DNA of 64,000 bases from the NCBI RefSeq assembly GCF_051414035.1, contig NZ_JBLKNW010000008.1:1-64000 (forward strand), given 5' to 3'. The position numbers and the translations under genes are program-made. Positions 1 to 9,209 of this stretch are shown here, piece by piece. The DNA comes from Halosimplex amylolyticum. GTDB lineage: Archaea; Halobacteriota; Halobacteria; Halobacteriales; Haloarculaceae. The notes under the pieces are model-generated. The model saw nothing but the letters and a program-made list of their open reading frames with translations, did not search any database and was not told the DNA's origin. The stretch's first letter is position 1, and every line of letters starts with the position of its first letter.

Positions 1-690
1 GTACTCCACTATATTTCACATACCCACAGGTGGTTACTTAATAGTTTGGAGTTGATTTACCGTTGTTCGTGGATTGTGATAGGTGCTGTCGGTTTCCTCC
101 CCGACCTACTCGCTTACTGTGTTCGCTCCTTGAGGACGGGGCATCCACCTTGGTATTCTGGTGAAACCGCTTCTCGAGACAGTGCTGCCACTCGCGAACT
201 GGGCGAACAGTGCGTTACAGACCGATACTATCCGATTGCGGTCTCTTTTCGGAGCAGGATAGAAGAACTGGAGCACGAAGTCCTTCGACATCGGCATCAC
301 AACAGAATTTGTCACTCACCGTCTTCGTCGGGGTGGCTCTCGCCAAGGACATTCACACCCTCTGGTGATACATTGAGGCTGATCCCCCGACGGTGAACTG
401 GGCGGCGATGTCCCCATCTGCTGAGGCCAGCAACTTCTTGAGCGCCTCGACGTCGATGTAATCTTGATTCAGAGACACAGAGATGGTATTCGGTCGGCTG
501 TGAGTGTAGCTTCAGGTTCCGATTGTGTCTCCCTTTCCTCTGCCTGGTCCTTCTTCACACCTACTGAGCAGGTGGTTTACTGGCAAACCAGAGAGGTGAA
601 TGATGTGTATCAAATCAATTCCCGAAGACCCTGAGTAGTTGTAACGGTGCAATCAGCCAGCCTGCTATTTCGATTTAGCATCAAAAACAC
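1..690. other. Left-edge stretch without a recognisable gene
   Basis: No open frame here resembles a family I know. On the minus strand at roughly 312-470 a short acidic frame (beginning VSLNQDYIDVEALKKLLAS) reads like a small protein, but it needs a one-base shift near 387 to stay open. The stretch is most simply decayed accessory DNA next to transposon remnants. Confidence 0.4.
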
Positions 691-699
691 CAATAGCGG

Positions 700-959
700 C
701 CTCCTGCGGTGCCTCGACGGACAAACCGTTGTGGGCCCGTGAACACTCCTGTCCCACCTGCGGGTTTGAGGTGGATAGGGACGCGAACGCAGCGTAGAAT
801 ATCCTTTCTCGCGGTCTCGAAGACGTAGGAGTGGGACAACTCCGAATCAACGCCTGTGGAGACTGCACTCCCTGTGGATACGCCTGTATCTGCAAAGCGC
901 GTCGTCGAAACAGGAAGCGTACCCTCGAGGAGCGAACGGCGTCAGCCGTGAGCGAGTAG
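700..959 (+). pseudogene. C-terminal remnant of an IS200/IS605-type TnpB
   Basis: The frame from about 700 to the TAG at 957 reads a TnpB C-terminus: the zinc-ribbon half CPTCGFEVDRDANAA followed by the NIL block and the Arg/Ser-rich tail usual in haloarchaeal TnpB proteins. An in-frame TAG sits at 795-797, where the family has Lys (normally AAKN). The N-terminal RuvC part, start codon and transposon left end are missing. It is a dead scrap of an RNA-guided nuclease gene and belongs to a different TnpB lineage from the intact copy at 2551-3789. Confidence 0.8.
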
Positions 960-2499
960 GGGAGGGTAGTTCATATGGCTGAAAAATCGGTGACGTGCAT
1001 AATTTAAACACCAATTATTGGAATCATTTAAGATCGGCTCCTAAATGAGAGTTGGCTACGAATGTCCGGGCCCAGCCCGTACACCGTTAGAACATCCCAG
1101 TGGGATTGCGAGCCGAGGCCGAAAATACTGGTCACCCTCGCATCTGACATCTTCGATGTTGGTCACGGCCCCACCACGAAGACCCGATTTGCTGATTCGC
1201 CTGTCGGGAGTACGGTGTAGACCAGTGCTCGACTTTTCCCGTGATCTCAACGTCTTCACAAGAGCGGTCTCCACCTAGAAGCGCAATAGTTCACACTCTC
1301 ATAAGATCTTCGCCGGTGTAGAAACCAGGGGTGATTCTCGTCACACGCCATCAAAATGAGCAGATCATTTCATTTTCTCATTAACCAACACACCCCACCT
1401 CTTATCGGACCCGTGTTGGTTAATCTACGACCGGTGAAAGTTCACGGTCGTCCCAAACTCCGGAGGGAAAATCGCGATGGAACGCTCAAATCTTATGTAA
1501 CAATCGTTCTATCGGGAAGGTCAATTGTTACATAAGGGTCAGTTTTGACCGCTGGGGGAGTCGCCCCGGCGTCTTGACTGCGTACGAGCGACAGGTGGGA
1601 CTCTTGCCAGTCGTTGTGAGACAGATGTACCCCAGTACATCCCCGTGAAAAGCGATTTTCGCGGCGAATTCTGCACTTGCAGCCATTCGGTCGCGTCAAA
1701 AAAGACAGTACAACATCGCTGCTCCCGCAATATTGTATGCATGAGTATGTGTACATCGGAGCGATGGTGTGGGGTATCTTGAGATCGGGATGGCTCGAGA
1801 CAGGAGATGGACTATTCAGATAGTATAGACGGTGATGGAAGCTATTTGCATATCTAATTGAAACAACTCAAAGTCGTGTCCGGAACCAGAGATGCAAATA
1901 TGACCGTACAAGCGGTGATTCTCGGGCGGATTCAACAGAATCGTCTGGAAGTACTGGAAGGACAAGAGTAGACGGGTCTGGATGGAATTATTGGCAAATT
2001 TGGTCTCTCGAAGGTGTATTCGGGATAATTGTGGCTATGACTGAGTAGCGGTATACTCCAAGAGAAAATTGCAGATTGAAGTGATCGGACATAGCGGGGA
2101 GTACACAGGCGATCTGACCGGCGAGCAGCGTACTGAGTTACTCAGAAGGCATCCTATTATCGTCCGCAGACCCGCTCAAGTGAGCAATATCGTCGCTCCT
2201 CTGAAACCGTCTAGCCTCCCCGGTACTTTTCGTCGAATCAGACGGTTTCTGAATCAGTAGATCTCTACAGAGAGCCCGTTTTGCAGGGTGATTCTGGGCT
2301 GTACCTCGAATAGATAGCCAAACCACAGGAGTTCAGACGTAGAGAACGATCTGAGGTTCGAATGAGGCGGGCTCACTCAAGGCGGTATCTGAGATGTTTG
2401 TCTCATTTTCGGTATTGGCCCTTTAGGAGCTGGGGACTCTACGAGAACTCCGAACCGGGACAGATCCACCAGTTCAACTAGAGTCCCACAATACTGTTC
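960..2499. other. Accessory stretch without a recognisable gene
   Basis: Several short frames occur on both strands but none has family motifs or a convincing promoter and start. Base composition varies and an A+T-rich patch lies at 990-1040. The one clear structure is the inverted repeat at 1380-1424, listed separately. The stretch probably holds decayed insertion-sequence or plasmid DNA. Confidence 0.4.
1380..1424. repeat. Inverted repeat, operator-like (copy 1)
   Basis: Arms ATTAACCAACAC (1380-1391) and GTGTTGGTTAAT (1413-1424) are perfect inverted copies around a 21-base spacer. The same 10-base core, TTAACCAACA with its complement, recurs at 4724-4764 in the promoter region between a winged-helix regulator remnant and a DUF6788-like gene. 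Two arms about three helical turns apart suggest a binding site for a dimeric regulator. That is inferred; no gene is recognised next to this copy. Confidence 0.55.
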
Positions 2500-3930
2500 C
2501 AGTAAGCTACCACGCTCTGAAGGGCGTGGCATTCAGCGTGGACTCCCGTTCTAACCTGTCAAAGGGGTAGGCGAATACTCGCCGTTCACGTTCATCATCC
2601 CGCTGTTCAAGCGCACGCCTACGGGTGCGCCTCCACGCCCAGACTTTTGCTGGTCGCGGAGATACTTTAGGCCGATATTCTTCGCGGCGTTGTAATCCGC
2701 GTGAACATCGTATCCACACTTCAGACAATCGAACTCGTCCTGACCGTTGTTGTGTGGACGATTCTCCTCGTGAGTGAATCCACACTTCGAGCACCGTTGG
2801 CTCGTGTACGCCGGATTAATCTGCTTCACCTCGAGCCCTTCAGACTCGGCCTTGTACGTGACGTACTCGACCAAGCGGTGGAATGCCCACTTGTGAACTG
2901 CTTTTGCGTGCGGCAAGCGTTCACGGATCCCGTTGAGTTGCTCGAACACGATATGTGTACAGTCGTTTTCCAACGCTTCCTCTACGAGTTCGTTCGAGAT
3001 GATGTGGAGCATCTGCTCGAAGCGCCCGGTTTGCTTGCGACCGACTCGCTGGACGTTCTCGTGTGCCCACCGAGTCCCAGTCTGTTGCAGCGAGCCACGT
3101 CGCTTCTCGTATTCTCGATGCCAGTGATTGAGTTCGCCACCGCTCCAGAATCGTCCGGTTGAGGTGGTTGCGATGTTTGTGATCCCGAGGTCAACACCAA
3201 GGACGGAGACGTGCTTGGCATCGCCTGTGTCGGTCTCATCGTTCTCCACGGTGGGCTTTGTCCGCACGTGAAGGTAGAAGCAGCCCTCAACTTCGTCATA
3301 GTGGAGCGTAGCCCCTTTCACGTCATAGTTGTCGTTGAACAGGTACGCCGAATGTGGCGTATCATGCTGTTCGTCGGGAATAACGAACTCTGCGGTGACT
3401 CGACCGTCGATGGTGGCGAGTGTGGCGTGGTCGTCGTTGACAGTGACGGTTCGGGCGTCGTAGCTGGCAAATCGTGACGTAAAGTGTGGTTTCGAGGCAG
3501 TCTTGCCTTCTTTCCAGCGTTCGATGACGCCTTTGACGGCTTCTGCGGCTCGGTTTCGTGCGGCTTGCACGAGATTAGCCGGGAGTGGTGAGTCGTCTCG
3601 AACGTCGTAGTACGTGAGGTCGTGGAGTTTCTGTTTGCTGGTAATTTTCCAGTCTGGTTTCCACGCTACGTTTACGACGTAGTTGGCGGCGTCAAGGAAG
3701 TAGTCGGTTGTCTGGTGGAGAAGGTCACCAGCACTCTTGTCCACATCGAGTTTGATGGGCACGGTTCGAGTGCTTGAGTCTTCCACCATCTGTACTTCAT
3801 ATGTAATGGCTTGTATTTATAACAATTGGATTAGTGTCGGGGAGTCGGCCTGCCGATGCACGTAGCTTGTGTAGCAGGGTTCGGCTTCCTCCCGCGCCTA
3901 AAGACGCGGGTTTCCGCCTCGCACTCATTA
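2500..3930 (-). mobile_element. Solo IS1341-type element (tnpB only)
   Basis: The element contains one gene, tnpB, read right to left, and no Y1 transposase (tnpA). Subterminal hairpins mark both ends: CCACGCTCTGAAGGGCGTGG at 2510-2529, just past the tnpB stop, and CCCGCGCCTAAAGACGCGGG at 3891-3910, upstream of the start. In this family such stem-loops are the TnpA recognition sites, and the hairpin beyond the tnpB stop is the expected position of the 3' end of the guide (omega) RNA. Exact boundaries are not fixed because IS605-type elements make no target duplication. Confidence 0.75.
2551..3789 (-). CDS. tnpB: TnpB RNA-guided endonuclease, IS1341 type
   Basis: This is a full-length 412-residue TnpB with no frameshift. 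The three RuvC acidic residues are visible: Asp in GVDLGI, Glu in FEQLNG, and Asp in HADYNAAKN. The C-terminal four-Cys zinc ribbon is complete (CSKCGF and CLKCGY). The N-terminal OrfB helix-turn-helix-like region is present. In known TnpB proteins the product cuts DNA matching a guide transcribed from the transposon's right end, which here would lie left of 2551. With no tnpA beside it, movement would need a transposase supplied in trans. An in-frame ATG at 3789 follows a TATA-like stretch at about 3807-3825. Confidence 0.9.
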   Translation of the reverse strand: MVEDSSTRTVPIKLDVDKSAGDLLHQTTDYFLDAANYVVNVAWKPDWKITSKQKLHDLTYYDVRDDSPLPANLVQAARNRAAEAVKGVIERWKEGKTASKPHFTSRFASYDARTVTVNDDHATLATIDGRVTAEFVIPDEQHDTPHSAYLFNDNYDVKGATLHYDEVEGCFYLHVRTKPTVENDETDTGDAKHVSVLGVDLGITNIATTSTGRFWSGGELNHWHREYEKRRGSLQQTGTRWAHENVQRVGRKQTGRFEQMLHIISNELVEEALENDCTHIVFEQLNGIRERLPHAKAVHKWAFHRLVEYVTYKAESEGLEVKQINPAYTSQRCSKCGFTHEENRPHNNGQDEFDCLKCGYDVHADYNAAKNIGLKYLRDQQKSGRGGAPVGVRLNSGMMNVNGEYSPTPLTG

Positions 3931-4319
3931 TGATCTTGTTCTCTGTGGCGTTCATCTAATGGCACTGTGTCAGCGAGCAACACCTCTGTCGACCCGCATC
4001 TAACTGATTTTTTACACAAACGTATAACTAAGAATACCGTCACTTTTGCTAGGCGCGTTTTAGCCTTGATTTTGGATATATTGGATGTTTCAAGCCCTAA
4101 CAGTAGATTCCATAATCGGGATCCTCGCCGCTAGTATAGAGGGGGTGTTCCGATTATGGACGGACATGGGGCATCTCCATTCTAAGGAATTTTACAATTA
4201 CGACGGACAGCGCAGTCACCTGTGGTTCTTACGACCATCGCGAGCGTTGCGAAGTCCAGTACATCTGGCCGAAAGTCCATCCGGTCGAGGGTCGTCTTCA
4301 CGTGCGGCTCACTAGCCCT
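3931..4319. other. Short stretch without a recognisable gene
   Basis: No supported gene. The open frame at 4085-4315 (+) has no family motif and overlaps what may be the decayed 3' end of the minus-strand regulator remnant that follows. Confidence 0.35.
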
Positions 4320-4650
4320 GAGAAAGCCGTCGCTCCGGACAATGACGAACCAGTGACGTCCGTGACCAGCACCTCGAGTGCCTTGCCGGTCAACAGCTCA
4401 GGAAAGTTAATATGGGAGTGCTGCCGGACAAGATCTTGGTAGATCGCGACGGTTCGGGCATCCGATGCGACGATCCGCTTTCGGCGGCCGTCGCGTTCTG
4501 TGTAGACGGGCCCCTTCTCGACGAGGTCTCCGACGGCACGAGAGAGGTAGTCTCGCTGTGGTCAAGTTTCGTCGCGAACTCGGGGATCGTATCGCCGCGT
4601 TCGGCGGTGGTGAGGACTTCGGTTCGATGCGCCGGAGCACGATGCAACAT
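4320..4650 (-). pseudogene. Winged-helix (MarR/ArsR-like) regulator, frameshifted and truncated
   Basis: Read on the minus strand, one frame gives EVLTTAERGDTIPEFATKLDHSE, and the next block, DYLSRAVGDLVEKG, continues in another frame. A one-base change near 4552 therefore breaks a winged-helix DNA-binding domain. The second block runs through RDGRRKRIV and FPELLTGKALEVL, typical of a haloarchaeal regulator usually found divergent from a small DUF6788-like gene, which is the arrangement here. The C-terminal part is degenerate past about 4400. The start is uncertain; an ATG at 4650 is possible. The palindrome at 4724-4764 in the shared intergenic region is a plausible former autoregulatory site. 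Confidence 0.65.
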
Positions 4651-4723
4651 ACTACGAAACTTGTACATAAAGAAGGTTCGAGTAGTGTTACAGTCAACTG
4701 ATGTGGGAACCGGCGCCACCGTC

Positions 4724-4764
4724 TTAACCAACAAAACTATCGATTGGCGGTCCGTGTTGGTTAA
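4724..4764. repeat. Inverted repeat, operator-like (copy 2)
   Basis: Arms TTAACCAACA (4724-4733) and TGTTGGTTAA (4755-4764) flank 21 bases. It lies between the divergent regulator remnant and the small acidic gene starting at 4779, overlapping the likely promoter of the latter. It shares its arms with the repeat at 1380-1424, 3.3 kb away, although the spacing there is 2 bases longer. Confidence 0.6.
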
Positions 4765-4778
4765 CACGAGAGCAGCCG

Positions 4779-5105
4779 ATGTCCTCTGAGCCACCGACTC
4801 CACCGGCGAACCTTCCAACGGAGACCGTCAACAAGCTCAACGAGTCGACTCCGGAATGTCTCCGAGACGTTGCGATGTACGCCAAAGAGCTAGCCGAACA
4901 CAAGGAACGTGAGGCTCGTCTCGAGGAGGAACCAGACCAAGACGAGGTGGAAAAGCGATCAGACGACCTTCCGGACGGCGCCCCCGCAAAAGCGACGATC
5001 ACCATCAATAAAATCAACGACAATTGCTACAATTGGCAGTGGCGGGGCGGTGATCAGGTTCACTCGCAGTATAAGGGACCAGTGGAGTCCGACAACAAAA
5101 GCTGA
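4779..5105 (+). CDS. Small acidic DUF6788-like protein
   Basis: This 108-residue protein has a proline-rich start (SSEPPTPPANLP), an acidic charged helix around residues 20-65, and a C-terminal block, AKATITINKINDNCYNWQWR, ending in QYKGPV. The layout matches a small haloarchaeal family of unknown function in which the Trp/Tyr-rich strand and the KGP ending are conserved (DUF6788-like, from memory). Homologues often sit divergent from a winged-helix regulator on plasmids and islands, as here. The operator-like repeat 15 bases upstream suggests repression by that regulator, which is now broken. Role unknown. Confidence 0.7.
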   Translation: MSSEPPTPPANLPTETVNKLNESTPECLRDVAMYAKELAEHKEREARLEEEPDQDEVEKRSDDLPDGAPAKATITINKINDNCYNWQWRGGDQVHSQYKGPVESDNKS

Positions 5106-5467
5106 TCACGAACATTCTGCTTCGGCGCCCATCTTCAGTCCGGGAGTCGTGAGCTGCGATATCGTAGAATGAGATAGGATAGGATACCGATTGGACAGTC
5201 CCACCCCCGGGTATGTCCGCAATTGACGGAAGGCCCGCCGACTGTTTCTGTCGCCTATACTGGAAATCTGGAGAGATATACACAGACATTACGCGATTCA
5301 CGCCGCCGTAAACGGCGGAGACTCTTTCACTGTGGAGGGCAGCATCTCCACACTCATTGGGTGGCTCGGTCGACGGAAATCCGAGGTGGGCGTAAGCAAA
5401 CGACGGAAACGTGGGGTTCGATAGGTCCGACGAAGACGTCGGAAACGTGGAGTGGTGGATCAGTCCG
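5106..5467. other. Stretch without a recognisable gene
   Basis: No supported coding region. Open frames on both strands lack family motifs. The right end probably contains the eroded 3' tail of the polymerase remnant that follows. Confidence 0.35.
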
Positions 5468-6024
5468 CTATGACGGGTCGCTGGTGAGTCCGAATGAACT
5501 CAACGTGGTGTCTTTCAGCGTTGCGAATTCCCGCTGTATCTCCATTCGGTCCAACCCAAGCGGTGACAACACACTCGACAGCTCTGAGGAACTGGGTCTC
5601 GTAGTACGAGGCATCGCGGGTCTCGATCCCTTCATGGACGAGGGCGACCCAGTCCCGCGAGGATTTTCGTCGTCGACCACGTACTCGATATCCTGTCCAA
5701 GGCGGATAGCGACTTCCTGGTCACGAGACTGTACGGGTACCGCTACGTCCTGTGTACTTTGTATGTAGTCCTCGAGTAACTTGGAACCGCGATTCCGTTC
5801 GACAAACTGCTCCACAGCAACGTCACCAGGATGAAGTGCTGAGATATCTCTCTCAAGGAGACCGAGCACCGGTTCTGGTGACTACGTTGCATCGAGACGC
5901 TCGAGACAGTCCCGCTGGACGCCCTCAATGAACGCTGGGGTCGCCGCTGGCGAGCCTCGATTCCGCAGATCAAGGGAGTGGAGAAATGCCGCAGTGAGGT
6001 CAGTCCCGCGGCGGCAGTAGACAT
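5468..6024 (-). pseudogene. C-terminal remnant of a family B DNA polymerase
   Basis: The minus strand, joined across frames, reads the C-terminal thumb region of a haloarchaeal PolB. It begins YCRRGTDLTAAFLHSLDL, then AFIEGVQRDCLERLDAT, an in-frame TAG at 5882-5884, LLERDISALHPGDVAVEQF, and LGQDIEYVVDDE. After a frameshift near 5655 it continues DWVALVHEGIETRDASYYE. The exonuclease and palm domains, including the metal-binding Asp residues, are absent. Extra PolB copies are common on haloarchaeal plasmids and islands, so this marks the left edge as accessory DNA. Confidence 0.75.
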
Positions 6025-6137
6025 TACCCTCTAACAGCAGGTGTAAATGGTATGACCCCATTGCCCACTTGTATTTTGCTCACTTCTGGTGATGTTTGTC
6101 CGTTGAGTAAGGTACTGTCGTCAACCTATAGTGGGCA

Positions 6138-7140
6138 TTAAAAATAGTGACTCACTGTCGGATGCAGTAGTTGGCGAAGAGCGGTATCGGTCGCTGCTGT
6201 TAGTTCGCCGAGCGAGTCAAAATACCGGCTGCTGAGGGCGTCTTGAAGTTGTCGCCAGCATTCTTCGATAGGGTTGAGCCCCGGCGAATACGCTGGTAAC
6301 GTCATGAAGGCGAGGTCGTCACGGACCTGACGGCCCGTGACGGCCGACGCCTGGAAATGCGGCGCACCGTCTAGTACGGCGATCAAGTCTGCTCAGAATT
6401 CTTTCTATAATTTAGAAATAAAATTTTTGCGTGATCGGTGGTGACATACCTGTCGAATTGTGAGAGAAAGCACTCACCGTTTTCGGTGACCGCGCCGAAC
6501 AGACACGTCCAGTTGCGTTGGCCACGGAGTTCAACGCTTTGCTGCGTGCCGCGGAGAAACCACGTAAAGACGGCTCAACTGGGCGAATTTCTTGATTTGG
6601 TCGATGCAAACTACTGCGGCGTCCATCTCCCGCCGCTTTTTGTGCGTTCGTCGTGGAACTCCTCTTGATCGGCTTCGTCGACTGTGTAGCGTGGTTTTTC
6701 ACAGCTCAATCCAGCTTCTTTCAACAACCGTCGACAACTCGGGATTGAGTATTCGATGCCGTAGGCGTCTTCAAGAAATTCCTGGACGAGTGCCGGCGTC
6801 CACGGCGGCGCGTCGATCCCGACTTCCGCGGGGCGGTTCGTGAACGGTTTGTTCGATTTCATAGTGTGATTCTGATAGTTTCCGTTTTATTCCGGAACGA
6901 TGAGCATCGGTCACAGCTTGCTCGAGTGGTTCGTCTGTATCGAGTCGCATACGCCAACTATAGATCGTTCTTCGACCGGTGTCGTGTCTCTCTGCAAGTT
7001 CGGTCTGCGTGATGCCGTTCTTGTATGCAATCGCCGCTAACAACCGTTGTATCGGCTTGTTTCCTCAACGTTGTCGAGGGCGTCTTGGAGTTCTTCGACA
7101 GAGATCTCGTTGAGATGGTCTATTACCGACAGCAACAAAA
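6138..7140 (-). pseudogene. IS630-family transposase, multiply frameshifted
   Basis: Read on the minus strand in pieces, all parts of an IS630-type transposase appear in order. First is an N-terminal helix-turn-helix (ISVEELQDALDNVE, then ITQTELAERHDTGRRTIYSW after a shift near 7060). A linker follows (PPWTPALVQEFLEDAYGIEY), and finally the DDE core end (VLDGAPHFQAS, LPAYSPGLNPIEECWRQLQ). At least four frame changes separate them, and a short A+T-rich patch lies at about 6393-6433. The catalytic Asp in VLDGAP and Glu in NPIEECW remain, but the gene cannot make one protein. It lies directly downstream of sph3 on the same strand. Confidence 0.85.
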
Positions 7141-7155
7141 TATGGGCAGAAAATT

Positions 7156-9117
7156 CTAACTGGTACTATCGATTTCAGTCACTCGTTGATAGTTATCGTT
7201 GAGCGCTTGGGCGTCCTCTTCGAGAAGAGCAATGATCAAATACTGGGCGTGCTGGTCGAAATACTCAACGAGGTCTGCAATGCGTGGCGCGTCAATCGCT
7301 TCGACAGAGTCGAGCATCATGAAGGGGATCTCCTCTTGAACGTCGTGGACCAGATAACCCGCAAGGGCGAACACGAGACCAGTCACTTCGCGCTCACTCT
7401 CGGAGAGATGATCGACGCTGTCCTCGTAGACCGACTCTGATTCGGTACTGCGGACGACGTGGAGGTCGAACCGGCCTTCCGTGATCGTCTGGCGACCCTT
7501 GCGTACCTGTTCTTCGGTCCGTTCGATCCAGATGCGTTCGAGGTTCTCATAATCGAGGATATCCAGCACCGACTCCATGTGGTCGTTGAACTGGCTAACA
7601 GCGTTCTCCTCTAGTCGTTCGACGCGAGTCCGGAGGTCCTCAATTTCGGCCTGTACGTTTTCACGGCGGGCCTCGAGATCGTCGCGGTCGCCAACACGGG
7701 CTTCCATCTGCTCGATTTCGTCGTCGAGCGATTCGAGGTCCGATTCGAGGCGGTCGATCTCGACTTCGAGGCGATTCGCTTCCTTGTGCAAGTCCAGGAG
7801 TTCGTCCTGTTCGTCGTCGGTCTGAAGGTTTTCGACGTCTTTTTCGAGTTTCTCTACCTCGTTGGTCAACTCGCCTCGTCGAGCGGTGAGGTCGTCGATC
7901 CGCGCTTCTCGGTCATCAATCTCTTCTTTGATCGTTTCGAGACGAGAGTCCATCTGTGAGCGCTGGCGCTGTTTTTCTTCGAGGGAATGACGTTCCTGGG
8001 TGAGTTCGTTTATGTCGTCCTCGAGGTCGCCGCGCTTGTCCATGTATTGATTGCGTAACTCGCGGAGGTCCTCGAGCATCGACTCGATCTGCGAGGTGTC
8101 AGTCTCGCTTCCACAGGTCCAGCAGACGAGGTCGTTGCCGTCCTCGACCAACTGGTCGGTCACGTCTCCATCATTATCGTCGTCATGGAGTTCGTTGAAG
8201 ATGTCGAGATTGCCATCCAAGAGATCTTGATTGAACTGGGTAACGGTTTGGAGTTCGTCCACCGTGCTGTCGAGATCGGATTTCACGTCCCGAAGTCGCT
8301 GGATTTCGGCTTTGATCCCGTCGACACGGCCATCCGGTACTTCGTCGTAATCTTCGCGTTCAGATTCGAGCTGGTTGCGTTCGTCACGAAGCGCTTCGAG
8401 ACTCTCTCGCTGACTGTCTATCTGACGGCGAACCGATTCAAGTTCGCTTCTGACGTCGTTGAGTTCGTCGATCTTTCGCTCGAACTCCTCTTTTTCTTCT
8501 CTTTTGTCGTCGACGTCCTTGTCTATCTCGTCTAGCTGATCTTCTACATCGTCGAGTTCCTCTTTTTTATCCGCTATTTTTTCCGTTAACTCAGCACGGT
8601 TGCTCTCGAGTTCGGGAAGTTGCTGACTGAGACGGCTGATTTCGTCTAACTGTGAATCGATGTCGTCTCTCTGTGATTTGAGCCGGTCTATCTGGCCCTC
8701 GATCTCGCTTGTATCGACGGGTCGCATGATGATATTCCGGAGGTCTTCGTTGCGCGAGACAGCCTGCCTGGCGTCGTTACCCTCCAGTAAAAACGCGAAG
8801 AGGTCGGCGAGCGTGGCATCTTCGAGGTACGGCTCACCGCCGGTCACAACACTCCCATTTGTGCGCTCTAAGGACCGAGTGTAGGTTGTGTCACCGACCG
8901 TAAGTTCAACGCGACCCTCGGCAGCGTCACCCTTAAGAGAAACCTGATCGCTGCCGAGGGCTGCCATGAGAGCCTGGATGAGCGATGTCCGGTTCGTGGC
9001 GTTTCGCCCGGTGAGGATGGTAACGCCGGGAGTGAATTTAACCGTCGTTTCGGTGATCCCGCCAATGTTTTCGACATCCAATTGGACTGACGAATTTACT
9101 GGGTTTTGTTGTGCCAT
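7156..9117 (-). CDS. sph3: Archaea-specific SMC-like ATPase, Sph3 type
   Basis: This 653-residue protein has an N-terminal nucleotide-binding lobe, a long antiparallel coiled coil (about residues 120-320 and 345-540), a CxxC zinc-hook-like turn (LVCWTCG, about residue 331), and a C-terminal lobe with an LSESEREV signature-like motif and a FMMLDSVEAID Walker B. That is the Rad50/SMC plan. The P-loop is unusual: GRNATNRTSL replaces GxxGxGKS/T, with no Lys. As I recall it, this sequence is shared by the haloarchaeal family. It lies 92 bases downstream of rdfA on the same strand, matching the rdfA-sph3 pair implicated in Haloferax volcanii cell shape. A TATA box at 9141-9150 suggests its own leaderless transcript. 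Confidence 0.85.
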   Translation of the reverse strand: MAQQNPVNSSVQLDVENIGGITETTVKFTPGVTILTGRNATNRTSLIQALMAALGSDQVSLKGDAAEGRVELTVGDTTYTRSLERTNGSVVTGGEPYLEDATLADLFAFLLEGNDARQAVSRNEDLRNIIMRPVDTSEIEGQIDRLKSQRDDIDSQLDEISRLSQQLPELESNRAELTEKIADKKEELDDVEDQLDEIDKDVDDKREEKEEFERKIDELNDVRSELESVRRQIDSQRESLEALRDERNQLESEREDYDEVPDGRVDGIKAEIQRLRDVKSDLDSTVDELQTVTQFNQDLLDGNLDIFNELHDDDNDGDVTDQLVEDGNDLVCWTCGSETDTSQIESMLEDLRELRNQYMDKRGDLEDDINELTQERHSLEEKQRQRSQMDSRLETIKEEIDDREARIDDLTARRGELTNEVEKLEKDVENLQTDDEQDELLDLHKEANRLEVEIDRLESDLESLDDEIEQMEARVGDRDDLEARRENVQAEIEDLRTRVERLEENAVSQFNDHMESVLDILDYENLERIWIERTEEQVRKGRQTITEGRFDLHVVRSTESESVYEDSVDHLSESEREVTGLVFALAGYLVHDVQEEIPFMMLDSVEAIDAPRIADLVEYFDQHAQYLIIALLEEDAQALNDNYQRVTEIDSTS

Positions 9118-9209
9118 TACAAATAGTCATTCTGTACAGGTATTAAATCATTCCATCTCAAGCACCGCCTAACACCAATATGGTTGTTACGGCGTGTCGC
9201 GTCGAGATG

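Noticed and set aside
1493..1756. 87-residue minus-strand open frame in the left-edge DNA
   Set aside because: All frames were read and none gave a recognisable domain; the region is treated as decayed.
6120..7150. Terminal inverted repeats of the IS630 remnant
   Set aside because: Sequences at both ends (GGGCATTAAAAAT and AAAATATGGGCAG) share words but do not form a convincing inverted pair, so no element boundaries were called.
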